Source of the DNA: Knufia peltigerae
Taxonomy: Eukaryota; Ascomycota; Eurotiomycetes; Chaetothyriales; Trichomeriaceae
Direction of reading: 5' to 3'
NCBI GenBank assembly: GCA_030247855.1
Contig: JAPDRN010000052.1
Span: 124,001 to 188,000 of the forward strand
Length of the DNA: 64,000 nt
Shown: positions 34,399-47,812 of the stretch, in pieces
How positions within the stretch are numbered: position 1 is the first letter of the stretch
Layout: every line of letters starts with the position of its first letter
Notes under the pieces: generated by a model
Told to the model about the DNA's origin: nothing
Seen by the model: the letters and a program-made list of their open reading frames with translations, nothing else
The model's database searches: none
Translations under genes and position numbers: made by a program

Positions 34399-37300
34399 GC
34401 CTCGTAGTAGGCATGTTCAAGCTTTCAGCGCACGCGATTCCGGGAAAATAGAATGCGAAATAGAATCGGACCACACAAGATACAATTCCGTGTTGACTAT
34501 CGCGGGATCTGATGTTGAGATGCCGAGGAACGAAAGTCGAAGTCGAAATGCAACGCTCCGTTAATTTCCCCGAAGAGCCGAAAACGGCCCCCACTGAATA
34601 TCACGTGCTCCGGAGCCCCAGACCCGATAATGCGGCGGGGCATTTCGGCAGGTGCGCAGATCTTCAACCGACCATCAACACATCTTTGGGAACTCAACAA
34701 TCTCGACGTATCTAGATATCGGTCGCGACGTGCGAACACTTGCTCTTGTCATTATCATCACGAGGATGTAGGTGACCATACGGCATGGGGTCGATGCTAA
34801 TCGAAACATATGGCATTTTCGTGGGTCATCTTTGTGAGTTTCTGATAGAGAAGTGATTCTTCCTTGCTTCATGTCAACGACGACTACCTGTTTGGTCTCG
34901 GCATCAGAGCTTTGAAAGCAACAACATTTGTCATACACCTTCGACGAATATTCGACAAGTCGATCAGACTGGCATAGGGCGTTGGTGTTAGGGACCTGAA
35001 AAGAAGTTCAGTTCCGTTTAGCACTCATTCCACACAGCTCTCAGACTAGCATCCAGCCAACGACCAGTTCACATCGAATCCGACTTTAATTCTACCTTCG
35101 CCAAGCTACAGATTTGTCTTCTAGAAATTCGAACATCAAGAATACATAGTGGTACACTCCGGTATCGAAGAGTCCCTCCGACCGCCATACCTGAGCGAGT
35201 GTAGCGAGCCTTGCGGCCATGCCCTTCCGATTGCTACTGATATTAACGAATTACAGAAACTTTTCATTGTTCCATCTCGGCGTGGCGTCTCGCTGCATGG
35301 ATGGGTCAACATAAGCTTTGGCAGACCCTGAACATAACGCGACTACTCCATGACACGGCCATGGCTAGCCGCAACCGAGCGCCACATCGGATATGTTTCG
35401 CGTTACCGAGCACTCGAGTTGCTTTTATCAGAAGCAAGAGAGCATCCTTGTTCGTTTCCGTGCGGGTCAGCTCATAGCGGTATTGGGAGTGCAAGATGAG
35501 ACCCTGGGTATGCATTCACCCTCCATGCATAGCTTTGATGACCTTCCGGGATGCTCGCGGGATTGCTAATCGTGAAAGACCCTAAAATTTACGATGGGTA
35601 AGTAGCGGAAGCTCTTGCTCAACAGGGCTCGCTACGTTTCATCACCGTGCGCCATGCCGGAAATGAGACTTCTGCAGTGGATGCCAGAGGACTTGCAATG
35701 GGCAATTCGACAGCGCACAACAATCCCAGACTCGCAAAGTCATGCTCGACTTTCCAAAAGTGGAGTCTGGACTGCATTTCATCGCTTATGTCAGTCAAAG
35801 AAGGACGTTTTCCACCCCAATCTCACAAATGGAAACAAGATTCGAGTCCCTGCATGACGGCAGCCGAGTGCATATTCGACTGCTAAACCCCGCAAGAGCC
35901 CACTACTTCAAGACGAGGCCTGCAGGGCTATCATGTCAAGCGAGCGTCGCGACCCTGAAGCTGTAGAGGTATCCACCACTGGGGTGATCGACATATAGCC
36001 AAGCTGCTGTTCCCAAAACGGCAGTCTTGACTTTCCTTATATAATACTTGCCTAGGCCCCGTCCCAGGACGGCGTCGTTTACGGGGTACCAACGTCCAAG
36101 AAAAAAATGTGCTCCATGTGTGGACTGTTCGTTAACAAATGGTGATGTCGCTGCTGCAGTGTTTTCGAATCCATTGTGAAAGAGGCAATGCTTCACGACG
36201 TCACAGAAGTAGGAATGCTTTACAACTCGGGTCAGAGAAACCTGGACAGTGCAGACGTTTACTTGGCTCTCACCTCAAAGCGAGCTCTCGGACCCTGGAA
36301 GACTACGACGTCGGACCAAAGACGACACGGGGCCTGTGCGGAAGTTACAGTACCTGATATGTGGAGCACCTCAACCTTGACAAATCTTGAAGTCCAGTTT
36401 GACTCATCGTGCCACAAGGACGAGTATTGAAGAATATCGAACTGCCAGAGAAAGAATTCCGCAAAGACTGTGAAGCAACGACGGGCTGATTAATGTCACA
36501 TGACACGCCGTTCCTGCTCAATCATGGTAGGCAATTATCCATGATCTTTCGATGTCTTGTTCAATCCTTCTTTTTGATGTGTGTCCTGCTCCTCCCATTG
36601 ACAACACCAAAGCCTTTGTGTCCTATACCCTGCAGCGAGAATACCAGGCATCTCCCACATGACCTTTACCTCATACCGCATTGTCCGTAGCTGCTTACAT
36701 TTCGAAAAAGAAACAAAGATACTCTCCAAAGCTTGTTTCAAGCCTCTCGAACGGGACTTGGAGTCGCAAACACTCTATCATTCTCAATCTCGAGACATCA
36801 ACAAAAGATATAGCTATATAATATTGTCGCCTCGCCGGCACTTCTTGGTCCTTGCAAAATGGGACGAATAGAAACCACTTGGCGTTTCCTCATCTTAACA
36901 ACTTAGACACTCACACAAACACATGAATATACCCCTTGATATTGCCCCACGACAGTGACGATCAGGGTCCAGTTCAAGATCTCGATGCTCTTTGCTGAAG
37001 GACCCTTGGAGGGATGTCCTTCGATCTGGGGTGCCACTTACCCGCTACGATCATCTGGTCCCATGTCTGGAGAACTGGAGTACATGTCGTGCTTGTTCTT
37101 TTGACATGTGGATGGATGGACACTCTTTTTCACAGGTAACAACGATGAAAGGACGTGAATCCGAACTTGATCGACAATCGACGGTCGACAATCTACAAGT
37201 GGGAATTCAAGATGGGCGAAAAGCATCAATAAACTCTTGCTCCGGTGAGTTACACTTTTGTATGCCGGGAGCTACCTTGCCTTGTCTTCTGGATACGAGG

Positions 37301-37740
37301 GTGAGTATTGTGGTATGATGGTAAGCAATCTTGAGTCGTCCACGGCGCATCGTCGTGCTTTGGGGACAAAATGTCAAGAGCTCGGCGACAGACCCTGGCG
37401 ACACACGCGGATGCGCAGAAGACACGAGGGCTCTGATGATAGATCTTGGTCTTTCCTCGAATGGATGATAATTGTATGGTTCATCACTTCAGGTGTCGTA
37501 AATACTACCCTCGGTGAACTGTCAAAAGTAAGCACTCCCTATCCGCGAGGATGCCGTGAAACACTACAACGTAAGGTCATGTTATACTCTTTAATCCTGA
37601 CATCCTGACCATGATTTGGAATCAACAAAAACGTTGTTCTTGAAGACCAGTAAGCTTGCCTCTGCCTTTTGTCTCTTGGTGGCCTTATTTTTACAACGTG
37701 TCAATAATTTCCATGCTTGTTCATTCGATCCCGTCAGCCT

Positions 37741-37821
37741 TCGAGTAGTCGAGTTCGAGTCAACTATTGCTGTTCGTATTCGTGCCGTCGAGTGGTCGAG
37801 TCCGAGTCATCTGTGCCGTTC
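37741..37821. repeat. Imperfect direct repeat, about 35 bp, two copies
   Basis: 37741-37775 and 37788-37821 share TCGAGTNGTCGAGTNCGAG and then diverge by a few changes before ending in GTTC. It looks like a decayed tandem duplication in non-coding sequence. Confidence 0.6.
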
Positions 37822-39955
37822 ACACAGTACGTGCGGCTCACCCTGCTGGACTGACAACCCTCTTGCCGGCGTGGAACGAATAGAGGTCAATCGAGGGGTA
37901 ATACGAGGTTCGCCGGCCCACGTGTTGGCTGTCCGACGGTGTCAACGGGAAACTCACATGGGCCCCCGAGTCAACTTTTGGCATCCTAGCCCGGTGGGTG
38001 GTACGAGTCCGTGAGCCTCACTCAGACTCCTGGAATTGACTCGATTCCCCTGGTCCAGCACGTACTCCTTAACAAGTACTGCCGTAGATTTCCCAGGGTT
38101 TACCCAGGCTCGAAAACCCCAAAAAGTCGTACTTCTTAGGTGTGTTTCAAAGGTAGTACTCTTCCCGTAGTCCATACCTAAAGGGAATCAATGCATTTTC
38201 CACCAGTGGTTCGTGCAGTAACCAACAATCCCTACCTTTTTCCATTCCTGGAATTAACGTGCAGAGGGAACAACGGTGATTTGTTATTTGTCGAATGTTT
38301 CCCGCCCCCCTTGTCCAACGCTTGTACAAGACCGGAAAACAGGGTCCTTAGTAAGCGCAGCAATGGTGTCTTGTTCATGCTTCCGGGTAATTGTGAGCCA
38401 GTGGTATCCTGACATGTTTCGACAATGCAGGCTGTTTTGACCTGTTTTTTCCTGTGAAGGAGATCTTGCTGGGATGGACATGAACTGGCTGACTTATCGA
38501 CCCTGGTCTCTGCCTAAACCCTCTCGCAAAAGAAACCGAACCTCAGGCCCTTTGAAATGCATGCTGCTAGTGTTCAGGCGGCTGGGATGTGTGATGCATG
38601 GCTTGCGACTGGGTTTGGATTTGGATTTTGCAAACTCGCAAACCTTTGGAACCGCGACGACAGTGTAAATCCGGCCCGCCTCGTATTTGTCCAGAAATCT
38701 CACTTCCATCTCGGGCCTCTTTCGCGGTAGCTTACTCCGTACGAGGAAAGTCCATATGATTTTGATTTCTTGCAGACCTTCAGTCATCCATGGGCGATTA
38801 CTCTTTTCAGATGATTACAGGCGCCAGTTTGAGATGGGAGATTGTAACATGATATCAAACTTGTCCCATCTCTAGAGGACTTTCCCGGTCACTTTCGAGG
38901 TTGAGAGCTTGCTGAGTTGGCAGGAGACAATCAACGTCCCGGATCTGTAACCTTGTCAGCTGCCATAGAGATGTACGAGATAAGCTAGAAGGAGAGTCTG
39001 TAGATTAGCCATTCAATCTTGTACCCTTGCAGCCGTCCTTACCACCTTCGGTACTGACTTATCTGATAAATCAGTGTTGTACCAAGCTTCGAACGGACAA
39101 TTGGCGTGCGATTAAGGGGCCATTCCAAAATCCCGACGCATGCCGCACCAGGATCAATCCCAGTTCCGTAGAGAGTCAGAAATCTGACCACGCAACCTAC
39201 TGACTGCATGCACTCACTGTCTCTCTGATCCATTGGAAAGGGGATAAGTTATGTTCCAGCCGTGCTTGCGAGGAAAGATTTGATGATTTTTTCGTCCATG
39301 TATCTCCACTAGCATGCTCGCCGCTCGACTTCCAAGTTGTCCGTGCAAACACCCTCCTTCCTCTGTAGGTTCTGCAAACACCATCACCGGCGGTCAATGG
39401 CCGTCCTTCGCATTTGCCCCCAAGTTCAATCTCTTTGCAGTGAGTGACAAGACTTGCAGGTGTGACCTGCAGGTGTCGCCGGTATCGTCCGTGGGCGCGC
39501 GCTTCCACGTCTCGCTGTGTGTTCGTCAAACTGTTGTCGCTGTCCATTCGCGCAAATTCCGATACCACATTCCTCCTTTTTATTCAGCCACATTGCAACC
39601 GACCTTGACTTTGCTGTTCCACTGTCGGTTTGATTGCCGGAAGAACATGAAGTAGGCGACCTTGTCGATGGTAACATCGGGCGGACCATTCGCAGACCTT
39701 TCTTCTATTCGGGACATCCATTATGCATCCATACGGATATCTGAAAACTCACCGTTGTCTTCCTTCGCCCGGAAACCAAAGACAAGGTGGAGTGCGAGTG
39801 CCCACGATAGTTACGCGTCCTCTCTGACGCAACCCAGCGCGAAGCTGCTTTTATCACGACGGAAGGTGTCCGACTTCACGCGTCGTAGAGTTCTTGGCTG
39901 CGGCTGTTTGTTGTAGAAGGGGAAAAGGAATTTCAATACCCATCTTCCTTCGCTA

Positions 39956-39975
39956 CTACGTACCTAGGTACGTAG
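39956..39975. repeat. Perfect 20-bp palindrome
   Basis: CTACGTACCTAGGTACGTAG reads identically on both strands and lies in the gene-poor region, away from any gene. Confidence 0.75.
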
Positions 39976-42153
39976 CTAACACGCGCGCGAGTCCGATCTT
40001 TGACGGGCGAGCCAACATTGTCGAACCGGAGGAGGTTGTGACGATCGAAAGAGATCTTCACTGTTGGAAGAGCACAGGTAGGATGTCAGGGCTCGTCGAG
40101 CCAAGGAAGAATCGAGTCCGGCTAAATATTTCAAAACGTGGCAAGCGACATACACGCTATCGTACGTAAATATTCAAAACATCTTGATCCTTTGAGTCCT
40201 CAGGGGACTTGATGCTGTCATGGCATGTTCGCTACGGAGTAGAGTCTTTGGATCTTCGATTCGATCATACCGATAATCAAGATCAACCGATCATTCAGGG
40301 CATTGTTCCAATCTGTAAACGAAGCAGCCATCAAGGCCACCAGCGGAATTCCCCGGATACACTAGGGTGCACTGCGTCACTGCGTCGGTCAGGTATCATG
40401 TAGACTATTAGGAACGTTGACAGGATTGAACATACAGTTACGGGACACAATAGTCCATATGCTCATGCCACAGGTAGTTGAGGTACACAGTCCACCTTTC
40501 CGAACAAAGTCTACGCGACGTCGTTTAGTCATCCGAGTAGTAGTTGGCAGACTTCGGTTGTACTATACCTAAGGTACCAATCAATGAGATCAACATTGAT
40601 TCTCTCGAGATGACAAAACAGGAAAGGAAGATCATCAGCCACCACTACGAAAAGCAGCCATCTGTACGCACCAGACAACACCATTGGTTGAATAGTGTAT
40701 CACCACGCAGATTACGATCAGCGATGAACCTATCTAAAGGCCGTCAGTGCTGTGCCACGAAGCATCCCCCGTTATCCGTACTTAATTCTTTCCTGGTAAG
40801 GTTCGTTGATTTGAATGAGTAGGTAAAGGCAAAAATGAATGTTGATGAGTGGAGTACACCTGCCTAGGAGGGGACAAACCTCTTATTACGGATTGCCATG
40901 CCATAAAACATAGCCCATTCTCGTTATAGCTGGCGTGCATAGAATACGATAACTCTAGCATATAGCGCAGAGAAGGAAAAAATGGTCATGATCCGCACTT
41001 TCAATAGTCGTTGATCTATCCGGGGAAAGCCGTCCTCTTTGATACGCAATACGGAGTAAAGGAGTATAAGGAAAGGGCAATGATCATCCGCTTTCTGGAG
41101 TACCATTATCTTTGCAGACGTGTCCTAGTGACTCGGAAACTCGTGTAGTACCATTTGGAGCACACGCCGCCACTTCAACCGTGATGCCAACGAGTGCCGG
41201 TAGACCACCGGCAGGAAAAGTACTACAGGGCTCAAGAGTCTTGGGGTCAAAATGCTTTAGCCTACTAATAGCAGGGAAGAGATGACGCCAATCTCATACT
41301 CTCTCGTATGGAGTGCTTTCACGTGGAGAGCATATCATGAAAAACAAAAACGTTGTCAAGTAGAAACAAGACTTGCCACTCTCACTGTCAGATCATGCAA
41401 TGGCTTAGATGCCTCCTTTACTCAGGAATCGGGTCAGATCCGACTACTACTGAACTATGAAAATGTGACTGTAGCATGCAGACACTTTAGGGCAGCGGAG
41501 GGATCTCCCCTTTTGCCTCGACGGGTCTAGCCCTGGTCCTCCTTCATCGGATTCGGGCTCGCTTACAAGATTATATGTACAGGATACACATCAATGGTCA
41601 AGATTGCCGATTATATGATCGACTCAGAGACTCATTGCTTACAGTACAGTCAACTGGTGGCTGAAGTCAAAGCGACAATCATGATGGGAAACTTTGATAG
41701 CTACCTCCTAATTAGACAGCTTTTTGTAAAAGGCCCGAGCCCATTTCATAGCAGAAAGCCAATCGATCCATAAACATCATTATACTGTTGTTTGAGCCCC
41801 CTGACACCTCTTTTATTCTGGGGCCTAAAAAAATTGAAATAACTGTGTAATTTCAACGGGACACAATGGGTTCTTCATCACGTACCCCTCCGTTCGTCCA
41901 AAATACAAAAAGGAGTATCTTTTTTCCAATCAGTCCCCATAATGAAAAGGTCAACCCCGGATGAAAATCAATCTGCCGCCGGGATTGTGGATGCAGTTAC
42001 AACTGTCCCTTGCACACCAAAAACGCCAACATGATCATAGCCCTAAGATAGCCAAGCCACTGCAACCCATGATTCATCCAGCCCTAACGCTATGCAAAAG
42101 AATAAAATCTCAAAGTGAATCAAGCCGCCCAGCACACATAAGAGATCTTGAGC

Positions 42154-42888
42154 TCATCTTCTGTTGGCGTGGGTCGCATCTGATAGGCGTGGGCTTGATA
42201 CCGGAGTGAAGGCGTCCGAGTTGAAGAAAGGCACCAGGTCAAACTCTTGCGGAGACTGGCAGAGTGAGCCACAAAGCGTTGGAACTCCGACTTGTAGATT
42301 GGTGATTTCGTTGTTCAATTGCTCAATCTGGGCCTTGAGGCGGGCAACTTCCTCGGTTTGTTGAGAGTAGGAGCGTGACAGGATTTGGTGCTTCTGTTGC
42401 CATTGATTGATCTGCTCCTCGAGCTCCTTCTGGTGACGTTCCTTGCGCTCCCGATAAGCTCGTTGTGAAGAACGATTCTGTTCTCGTCTTCTCTGTTGAA
42501 CGTTAGTGGTTGTAGACAGGCGGTTCAGCTCTGCGGCTCACCTCAAGCTTGTCGGGAATGGAGCTCTTGACTTGGGTGACTACGCTGGAAGTGGAAGAGA
42601 CGCGTCTTTCAGGAGTTGACCGGTATGAAGCATCAGATCCTGAGGCGGACAAGCTGTCGTAAGAAGTGTCGAGTGTAGCGTAGAAATCTGCTGCTCGTTG
42701 TAGAAGCTATGAGCAACATGTCAGCACACGAGTTCAAAGAAAAGTAGAGCTGGTGAGCTGACATCATTGTAGTGAGTGGCCATGGCCTTTGGGGATTGAA
42801 CGCCAGTAAAGTCCCATTGGAAGGCAGGGTCGACGGGTGAAAAGGCACCGTTCTGCTGGCTCCAGGTGTTGAGTGAGTAGTCGGTCAT
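42154..42888 (-). CDS. bZIP transcription factor (AP-1/Yap-type basic region)
   Basis: Model: complement(join 42154..42492, 42542..42706, 42763..42888); 209 aa. No single open frame shows this gene; it emerges only after splicing two short introns. Exon 1 reads MTDYSLNTWSQQNGAF; exon 2 is Ser-rich and ends IPDKLE. Exon 3 opens directly with the basic region RRREQNRSSQRAYRERKERH, with the invariant Asn and an N-x-x-x-Q spacing. A leucine/isoleucine heptad zipper follows through EQINQWQQ, VARLKAQIEQLNNEI. The C-terminus has one CGSLCQSP pair of cysteines but not the full Cys-rich domains of Yap1. It should be a nuclear, dimeric DNA-binding protein. The upstream 3.7 kb is empty, suggesting a long regulatory region. 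Confidence 0.88.
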
Positions 42889-45800
42889 GGCGGTGATGAG
42901 GTATATCTTGTTGATATTCTGTATCGTGGTGTATATGGAAGTGATTGATCTTTGTCAGATGGTGTTCTGGAAGAATGGCAAATTCGAAAGTCAAAGCTGC
43001 TGGTGAAAGGGTCCTGGTCTGGGGGAATGAAGGGTCCTCTTATACCACAGTATGTAAACACAAGGCTGGCACGGGTGGAGCGAAGGAAAAGGATTGCTTC
43101 AACTCTGGTAGAATGAGAGGTTGCGAACGAGGGGCCAGGTCGTTCAAGTCCTGGCCGCGCATCCAGATATCAAGCAAGCAGAGCGGACGCGGACAGCGCC
43201 TGGAGGTTCCTGGTGAGCATGGATCGAAACAGATGGAGGGGCTTCCAAATACTATACCCAACACAGAAGGCGCACTAAGCATGCACGAAGCCCGGTCCAC
43301 CTCGCAGGACCCCCTGCTAGCGGATGGCTTCGGGGTAGTAAGGCCATCAACGTTTATCAGTCAGCCGGGCCCTAGGTCATTTCATGCGTCCTTTTTCACC
43401 GACCAAAACCATTCCCAGAAAGGCACAAAGTGGCTGAAGCACTACTGCAAGCTAATTGCTTTGCGAGGCCATCCACACATTCAGCCAGTTGACGCACCGA
43501 CCTTTGGGTTTTCGCCGAAACAAGACGTGGGATGTTGGGCCTCCGTTATTGCTTTGATTGCTTTGTCCAGCAGTCAAAAGACTGGGAAGTTTGGGCAGCG
43601 CACACCTGAGGACACGAACACGGCAGTGGGCTTGCCAATTGCAAAGAAAGGGTATTGCTGCTTTGGTGCCCTACCACATGACGGGAGCTCCGGCTGCCTT
43701 GCCTTCAACTCTGGACGCCCTCAGGTGCTCTTTGGGTGCGCGTCCTCAGTAGAACTGTCGATCGGCGTGGAACGAGTTGAACGAGTTGAACCGTCCACGG
43801 CTTAACGTATTGACAGCTGCAATATTCTGGCAAATGCGACGGTGGCGTCATCATGCAACAAAAGTTGTTCTTTCAAGTCGATCGAATTGGAGGGGTACAG
43901 GGCGCCCCGGGGTGGTATGGGCGTCATCCAAAGTACCATCAGGGAGGGATTCACTTTCAGGCGGCTCACGGCGGTAGCCAGACAAAAAGTCTTCCGTGCT
44001 TCCTACAATACTCGCGTATCCGCACCGTAGATTCTTTACCGTGGGACGCTCCGGAGAGCTGCCAGCATCCCGCGTGATTGGACACCATTCAATTTAGCCT
44101 GTAACTTGTAAGATTTCACGCTTTTTACAGTACTTCGTCCAATTAAGCACCGGGTGAACTTCTGTTAACAAGCTGGTTCGCAGGGTGAATCGTTTCTTGC
44201 CTGAAGCAACAGATCAGGGGTTCCTATGTCATGATGGTTAGCCGGGTGCTGTGTCAACCTCGTCGTCCCTCACGCCAAAACCTCCTTGACCCAACTGTGG
44301 CGGTGTGCACAACCATTGTACCTCGTTTAGCTTGCTTTGTTTCGTTACACCGGGTCAAGAGGGGCGCGAGAACTCATTCCTGGTACGTACATCCTATAGG
44401 CTGCAGTATCTCTGTTTCACAGAGTATACGTCGCATTACGAAATGGCCGGAGCAATCATGCCAGAACCATAAAATTAAAATCTAGGTATCGTGAGCAAGG
44501 AAAGGATACATAATACATGATCATGTGGTACACGGTACAGAATTCACTTATCCCCCTGTTTGAGCTCTTCTAGAGGCAACAGCTTCAGACCATTGACTCA
44601 TCCTTCTGGTCGCACATCTACTGCAGCAACAATAAACTTACCATTCCCACCAAAATGTCTTTTCCGGTGCAGCTTAAGTGTCCGTAGGCATGTGTAACGA
44701 TGGCCTCGACGCAGCTCGATCCTGAAGTACTGCACACGGTTGCGACGTTACAGTCGCACTCTCTTGAGTCTAATCATTTGTCCAGTCCACAGCTATAGCG
44801 GAGCCCCGTTCCAATGCTTGACACGGAAAATTCGATAATGAACCGGGACGTTTCCCCGGGCATTATTTACGCCATGCCATCGGATCAGCAGATCCGTGGA
44901 AGTTGCCGAAATACCTGCAAGAAGACGTCGTGGCGGGTCAGAAAGAAAGGATAGGCGACAGCCCTATTGCATGGTAACCTGGATCTACGTGCGTTGTAAG
45001 CTCTCCAAGTCGCTTACATTATCGTGTCTTGTTGAAAAGATGCACTCCTGAATATGGCGGAAGTCTCCATTCCAGATCAACGGATTGGTGGACGATGAAC
45101 AGCTTTCATTTGTACATGTCTTATTAGTCCTGAATTATTGCGGGGTGAGACCAACAGTATGTCGCAGCCGTTGACCAGGATCGAGCTATCTGCTCTGCTT
45201 CTCTGAGCTTGATGCCATCTGGCGTTCTGTTCTTCCCGGCAATTTCTCTTCTCCTGAAAATACCTTCTTGCCGCAGCTCGCATATCTCGATGAAGAATCT
45301 TTGAGGATTCTACGGAACACACGAGTATGGTGCCAGTCAACTTAGAACATAAAGACATAGGGCGCAATACCAGGCTATCAATATTGATGGTTGCGATGAG
45401 CCCTAGGTATCTTGTGCCCAGTAATTCCAAAAGGGGAAAAAGGTGAGAGGGCCGTGCAATGGGACATGACGCACGCGCGTCGGTGACCTCGAATGCATCA
45501 AAATCTGGTCCCATATAATCGTGAGAAGAAAGCATATACTACTCCGTAGTCGTACTTGTACTCGTAGTTCGAAGGGAACAACTACGAGCTGAGAATTTTT
45601 CCAACGAAAGTATTCAACGTGGTTAGGTGATATTACTAGCTCTGGAGAGTCAGTACATAGAGTAGTCGAGAGGGAATCTTCTTACGAGTCCATCCTCCTA
45701 GATGGAGCTCGCTTAGAGTGTCAAGGCAAGTTGACGGCTAAAAGTTGTTTTGAGAATAAACGATACGAAAAAAGTGAAGTTGATGAGCTTATGTCTGAAA

Positions 45801-46636
45801 CCGCGGGATATGTTTAACTACCTGGTCGTACTCGTACTCGTACTCGTATAGTGAGGACCATTTTTCTAAAGGGAAGGCTAAAGGGAAGGTTTGCCGATTG
45901 GTGGATTCCTGGAACTGAGGTTCTCCCATTCTGCGTGGTTAAAAATGTGTGGATGGACCACCTGAATTAACCGTCTTCAGTCCTTCGCGTAGGTTCAAAG
46001 ACACATGAGAAAGTCCGGAGCCCAACGTGGAATTCCTCCCACAATTATCTCCTCCGTGTATGAAGCAGCGAAGGCCGAGGCAATGGCTGGCCAGAACCTT
46101 GCAACCTGTGAATGGTCGGCTGAGTTGTCCCGCACAACCTGCAGCTGCCTCGCAACCAACAAGCGAGAGACAGAGTCACCGCTACCTTCCGGAGAACAGG
46201 AACATCTCTCTAGACTGTGACCATACGAGCGCTTTATTGATGAGAGATTACTGTCTCCCAGCCTTTTCTTCTAGAAGGAGATTTCGTGACCGCGTTGCTG
46301 ATCTCATCTTCTAAAAGTCTCAGAAATTCGGTGGCAGGAGGAGGTTGGTAAATACCGAGCCAGCCAACGCAAAAACCCGTCGTCTTCTGCCCAACGTCGA
46401 GTTCATTCTCACCCATCTATTTTCCTCTGCTGTACCATTTCGTCGGTCGTTAATTCTCGAAGTTTGAAGTTTCCGTACAGAAAAGAAGATTTGGTGTTGG
46501 TGGTGGAGCGCATTGGCCGACAAGACGCCCGAGCGACTCGATCTTCCTTGCACGAGTACCAACAAGCAACCCATGCGAACAAAGGGCACAGACGACTCAC
46601 CGCACTGACTTCACACTGATCCCGACGCTGCGAAAC
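42889..46636. other. Long intergenic region between bZIP and membrane-protein genes
   Basis: 3.75 kb between divergent genes. A 287-codon plus-strand open frame (42945-43805) and a 152-codon minus-strand frame (45077-45535) are present but lack recognisable features. A (TACTCG) microsatellite of about four units lies near 45828-45850, and a TACTCCGTA copy at 45540-45548. Confidence 0.45.
45826..45850. repeat. TACTCG hexanucleotide microsatellite
   Basis: About four consecutive CGTACT-type units in non-coding sequence. Related single units (CGTACTTGTACTCG) occur near 45550. Confidence 0.65.
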
Positions 46637-47812
46637 ATGCGGCTGCAGCAGATACCTCCCTCACTCAGAGGCTTGGTCGCCGGACTACTCCTCCTTCAAC
46701 CAATTACCGCATCCTTTATCCCCGACCTTCTGCGCAGTTTCGAAGACCTCCAAGATGTTCATAAACGATGCTCCAACCCCTGCGGGTACTACGGCCAGTT
46801 ATGCTGCGCCTCCGACGAAGTCTGCTACACCGACTCCAACGATCAGGCTCAATGCGGTGCAGGCGGAGCGACCACAACCGCCGCTGGCGGACAATGGCAA
46901 TACTACACAACCACCTACGTGCAGACCGACCTAAAGACGGTGACTGAAACCTTCAGTTCATACATGCCCGCCTCGACGAAAAGTTGTTCGTATTCGACGG
47001 GAGAGACGCCTTGCGGAAATGTTTGTTGTTTGTCGGGCCAATACTGCCAATCGTCCGGAGTATGCGTGGCAGTCGGTGGCGGCAGCTCTGGATACTACAG
47101 CAGTCTCTACACAGTCACCACCGTTGTCACGAATACTGCCAGTGCCCCTCTCCGACCCACCAGCAATACCTTGGTCACGGTGACAGGAACCGCCACAACT
47201 ACACAGCCATTTGTAACGCCTGTCGGCACTGGCGGAAGCATCATCTACGGACAATCGACCAGCTCTGGCGGTGGATTGAGTGGTGGAGCGATTGCCGGTA
47301 TTGTCATTGGCGTCATCGTCGGCATCATCATTCTCTTACTCATCTGCGCGTGTTGGTGCGCCAAAGGCTTGATTGATGGCCTGCTGGGCATCTTTGGGCT
47401 CGGTCCTCGACGAAAACGAACGACGGAAGAAGTCTATGTCGAGAGACACTCCCACCGGTCAGACCGTCATGGCGGCGGCGGACGGACATGGTTTGGCGCA
47501 AGACCCAGGAGAGACGAAGTGGTCGAGGAGAAGAAGAGAAGAGGCGGCATTGGCACAGCTGGGTGGGTTGCTGCGGGCTTGGGTACTTTGGCACTGTGGC
47601 TCGGCCTCAAGAGAAGAAATCGCAGAGACGACAAGAGCGATGTGAGCTACGACAGCGCCTACTACACTGACTACATGTATTCCAGTAAGTGATAGTTCAC
47701 ATCTCCCCCCTGGAGCAATCCCACTAACTCGGTTGCAGGTGCAGAGAGCTCTTCTGATGGGAGGACGAGGCGGACTGGCAGATCGGCATCTCGATCTCGA
47801 TCCAGGAGGTGA
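46637..47812 (+). CDS. Secreted-entry, single-pass membrane protein with Cys-rich ectodomain
   Basis: Model: join 46637..47684, 47739..47812; 373 aa. The signal peptide covers residues of about 1-26 (LVAGLLLLQPITAS). The ectodomain has two similar Cys clusters, CSNPCGYYGQLCC..EVCY and CSYSTGETPCGNVCCLSGQYC, resembling short disulfide knots, separated by Thr/Ser-rich stretches. A Gly/Ser spacer precedes the membrane helix AIAGIVIGVIVGIIILLLICACW. The cytosolic tail is strongly basic (GPRRKRTTEEVY), carries a second hydrophobic patch WVAAGLGTLALWLGL, and ends in a Ser/Arg-rich tail encoded by the second exon. Fungal proteins of this layout are uncharacterised or likened to wall sensors. No enzymatic domain is seen. 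Confidence 0.8.

Larger units (their letters stand above)
34399..42153. other. Gene-poor region, 7.8 kb, no supported gene
   Basis: Only scattered short open frames on both strands, none with a recognisable domain, good splice context or family feature. The most protein-like is on the minus strand at 34675-34938 (Cys-rich, preceded by an acceptor-like TTTTCAG), but no first exon was found. Present are an imperfect direct repeat at 37741-37821, a 20-bp perfect palindrome at 39956-39975 and three copies of TACGGAGTA. No transposase, reverse transcriptase or terminal repeat was seen. Confidence 0.5.

Noticed and set aside
34675..34938. Cys-rich minus-strand frame that could be the last exon of a small secreted protein
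   Set aside because: An acceptor-like site precedes it, but no first exon with a signal peptide was found upstream.
42945..43805. 287-codon plus-strand open frame upstream of the bZIP gene
   Set aside because: It lies in the divergent promoter, begins without an ATG, has mixed composition and no recognisable domain. Kept only as a note because of its length.
45077..45535. 152-codon minus-strand open frame beginning with ATG
   Set aside because: No recognised family, signal peptide or splice support; consistent with chance in a 3.7-kb intergenic region.
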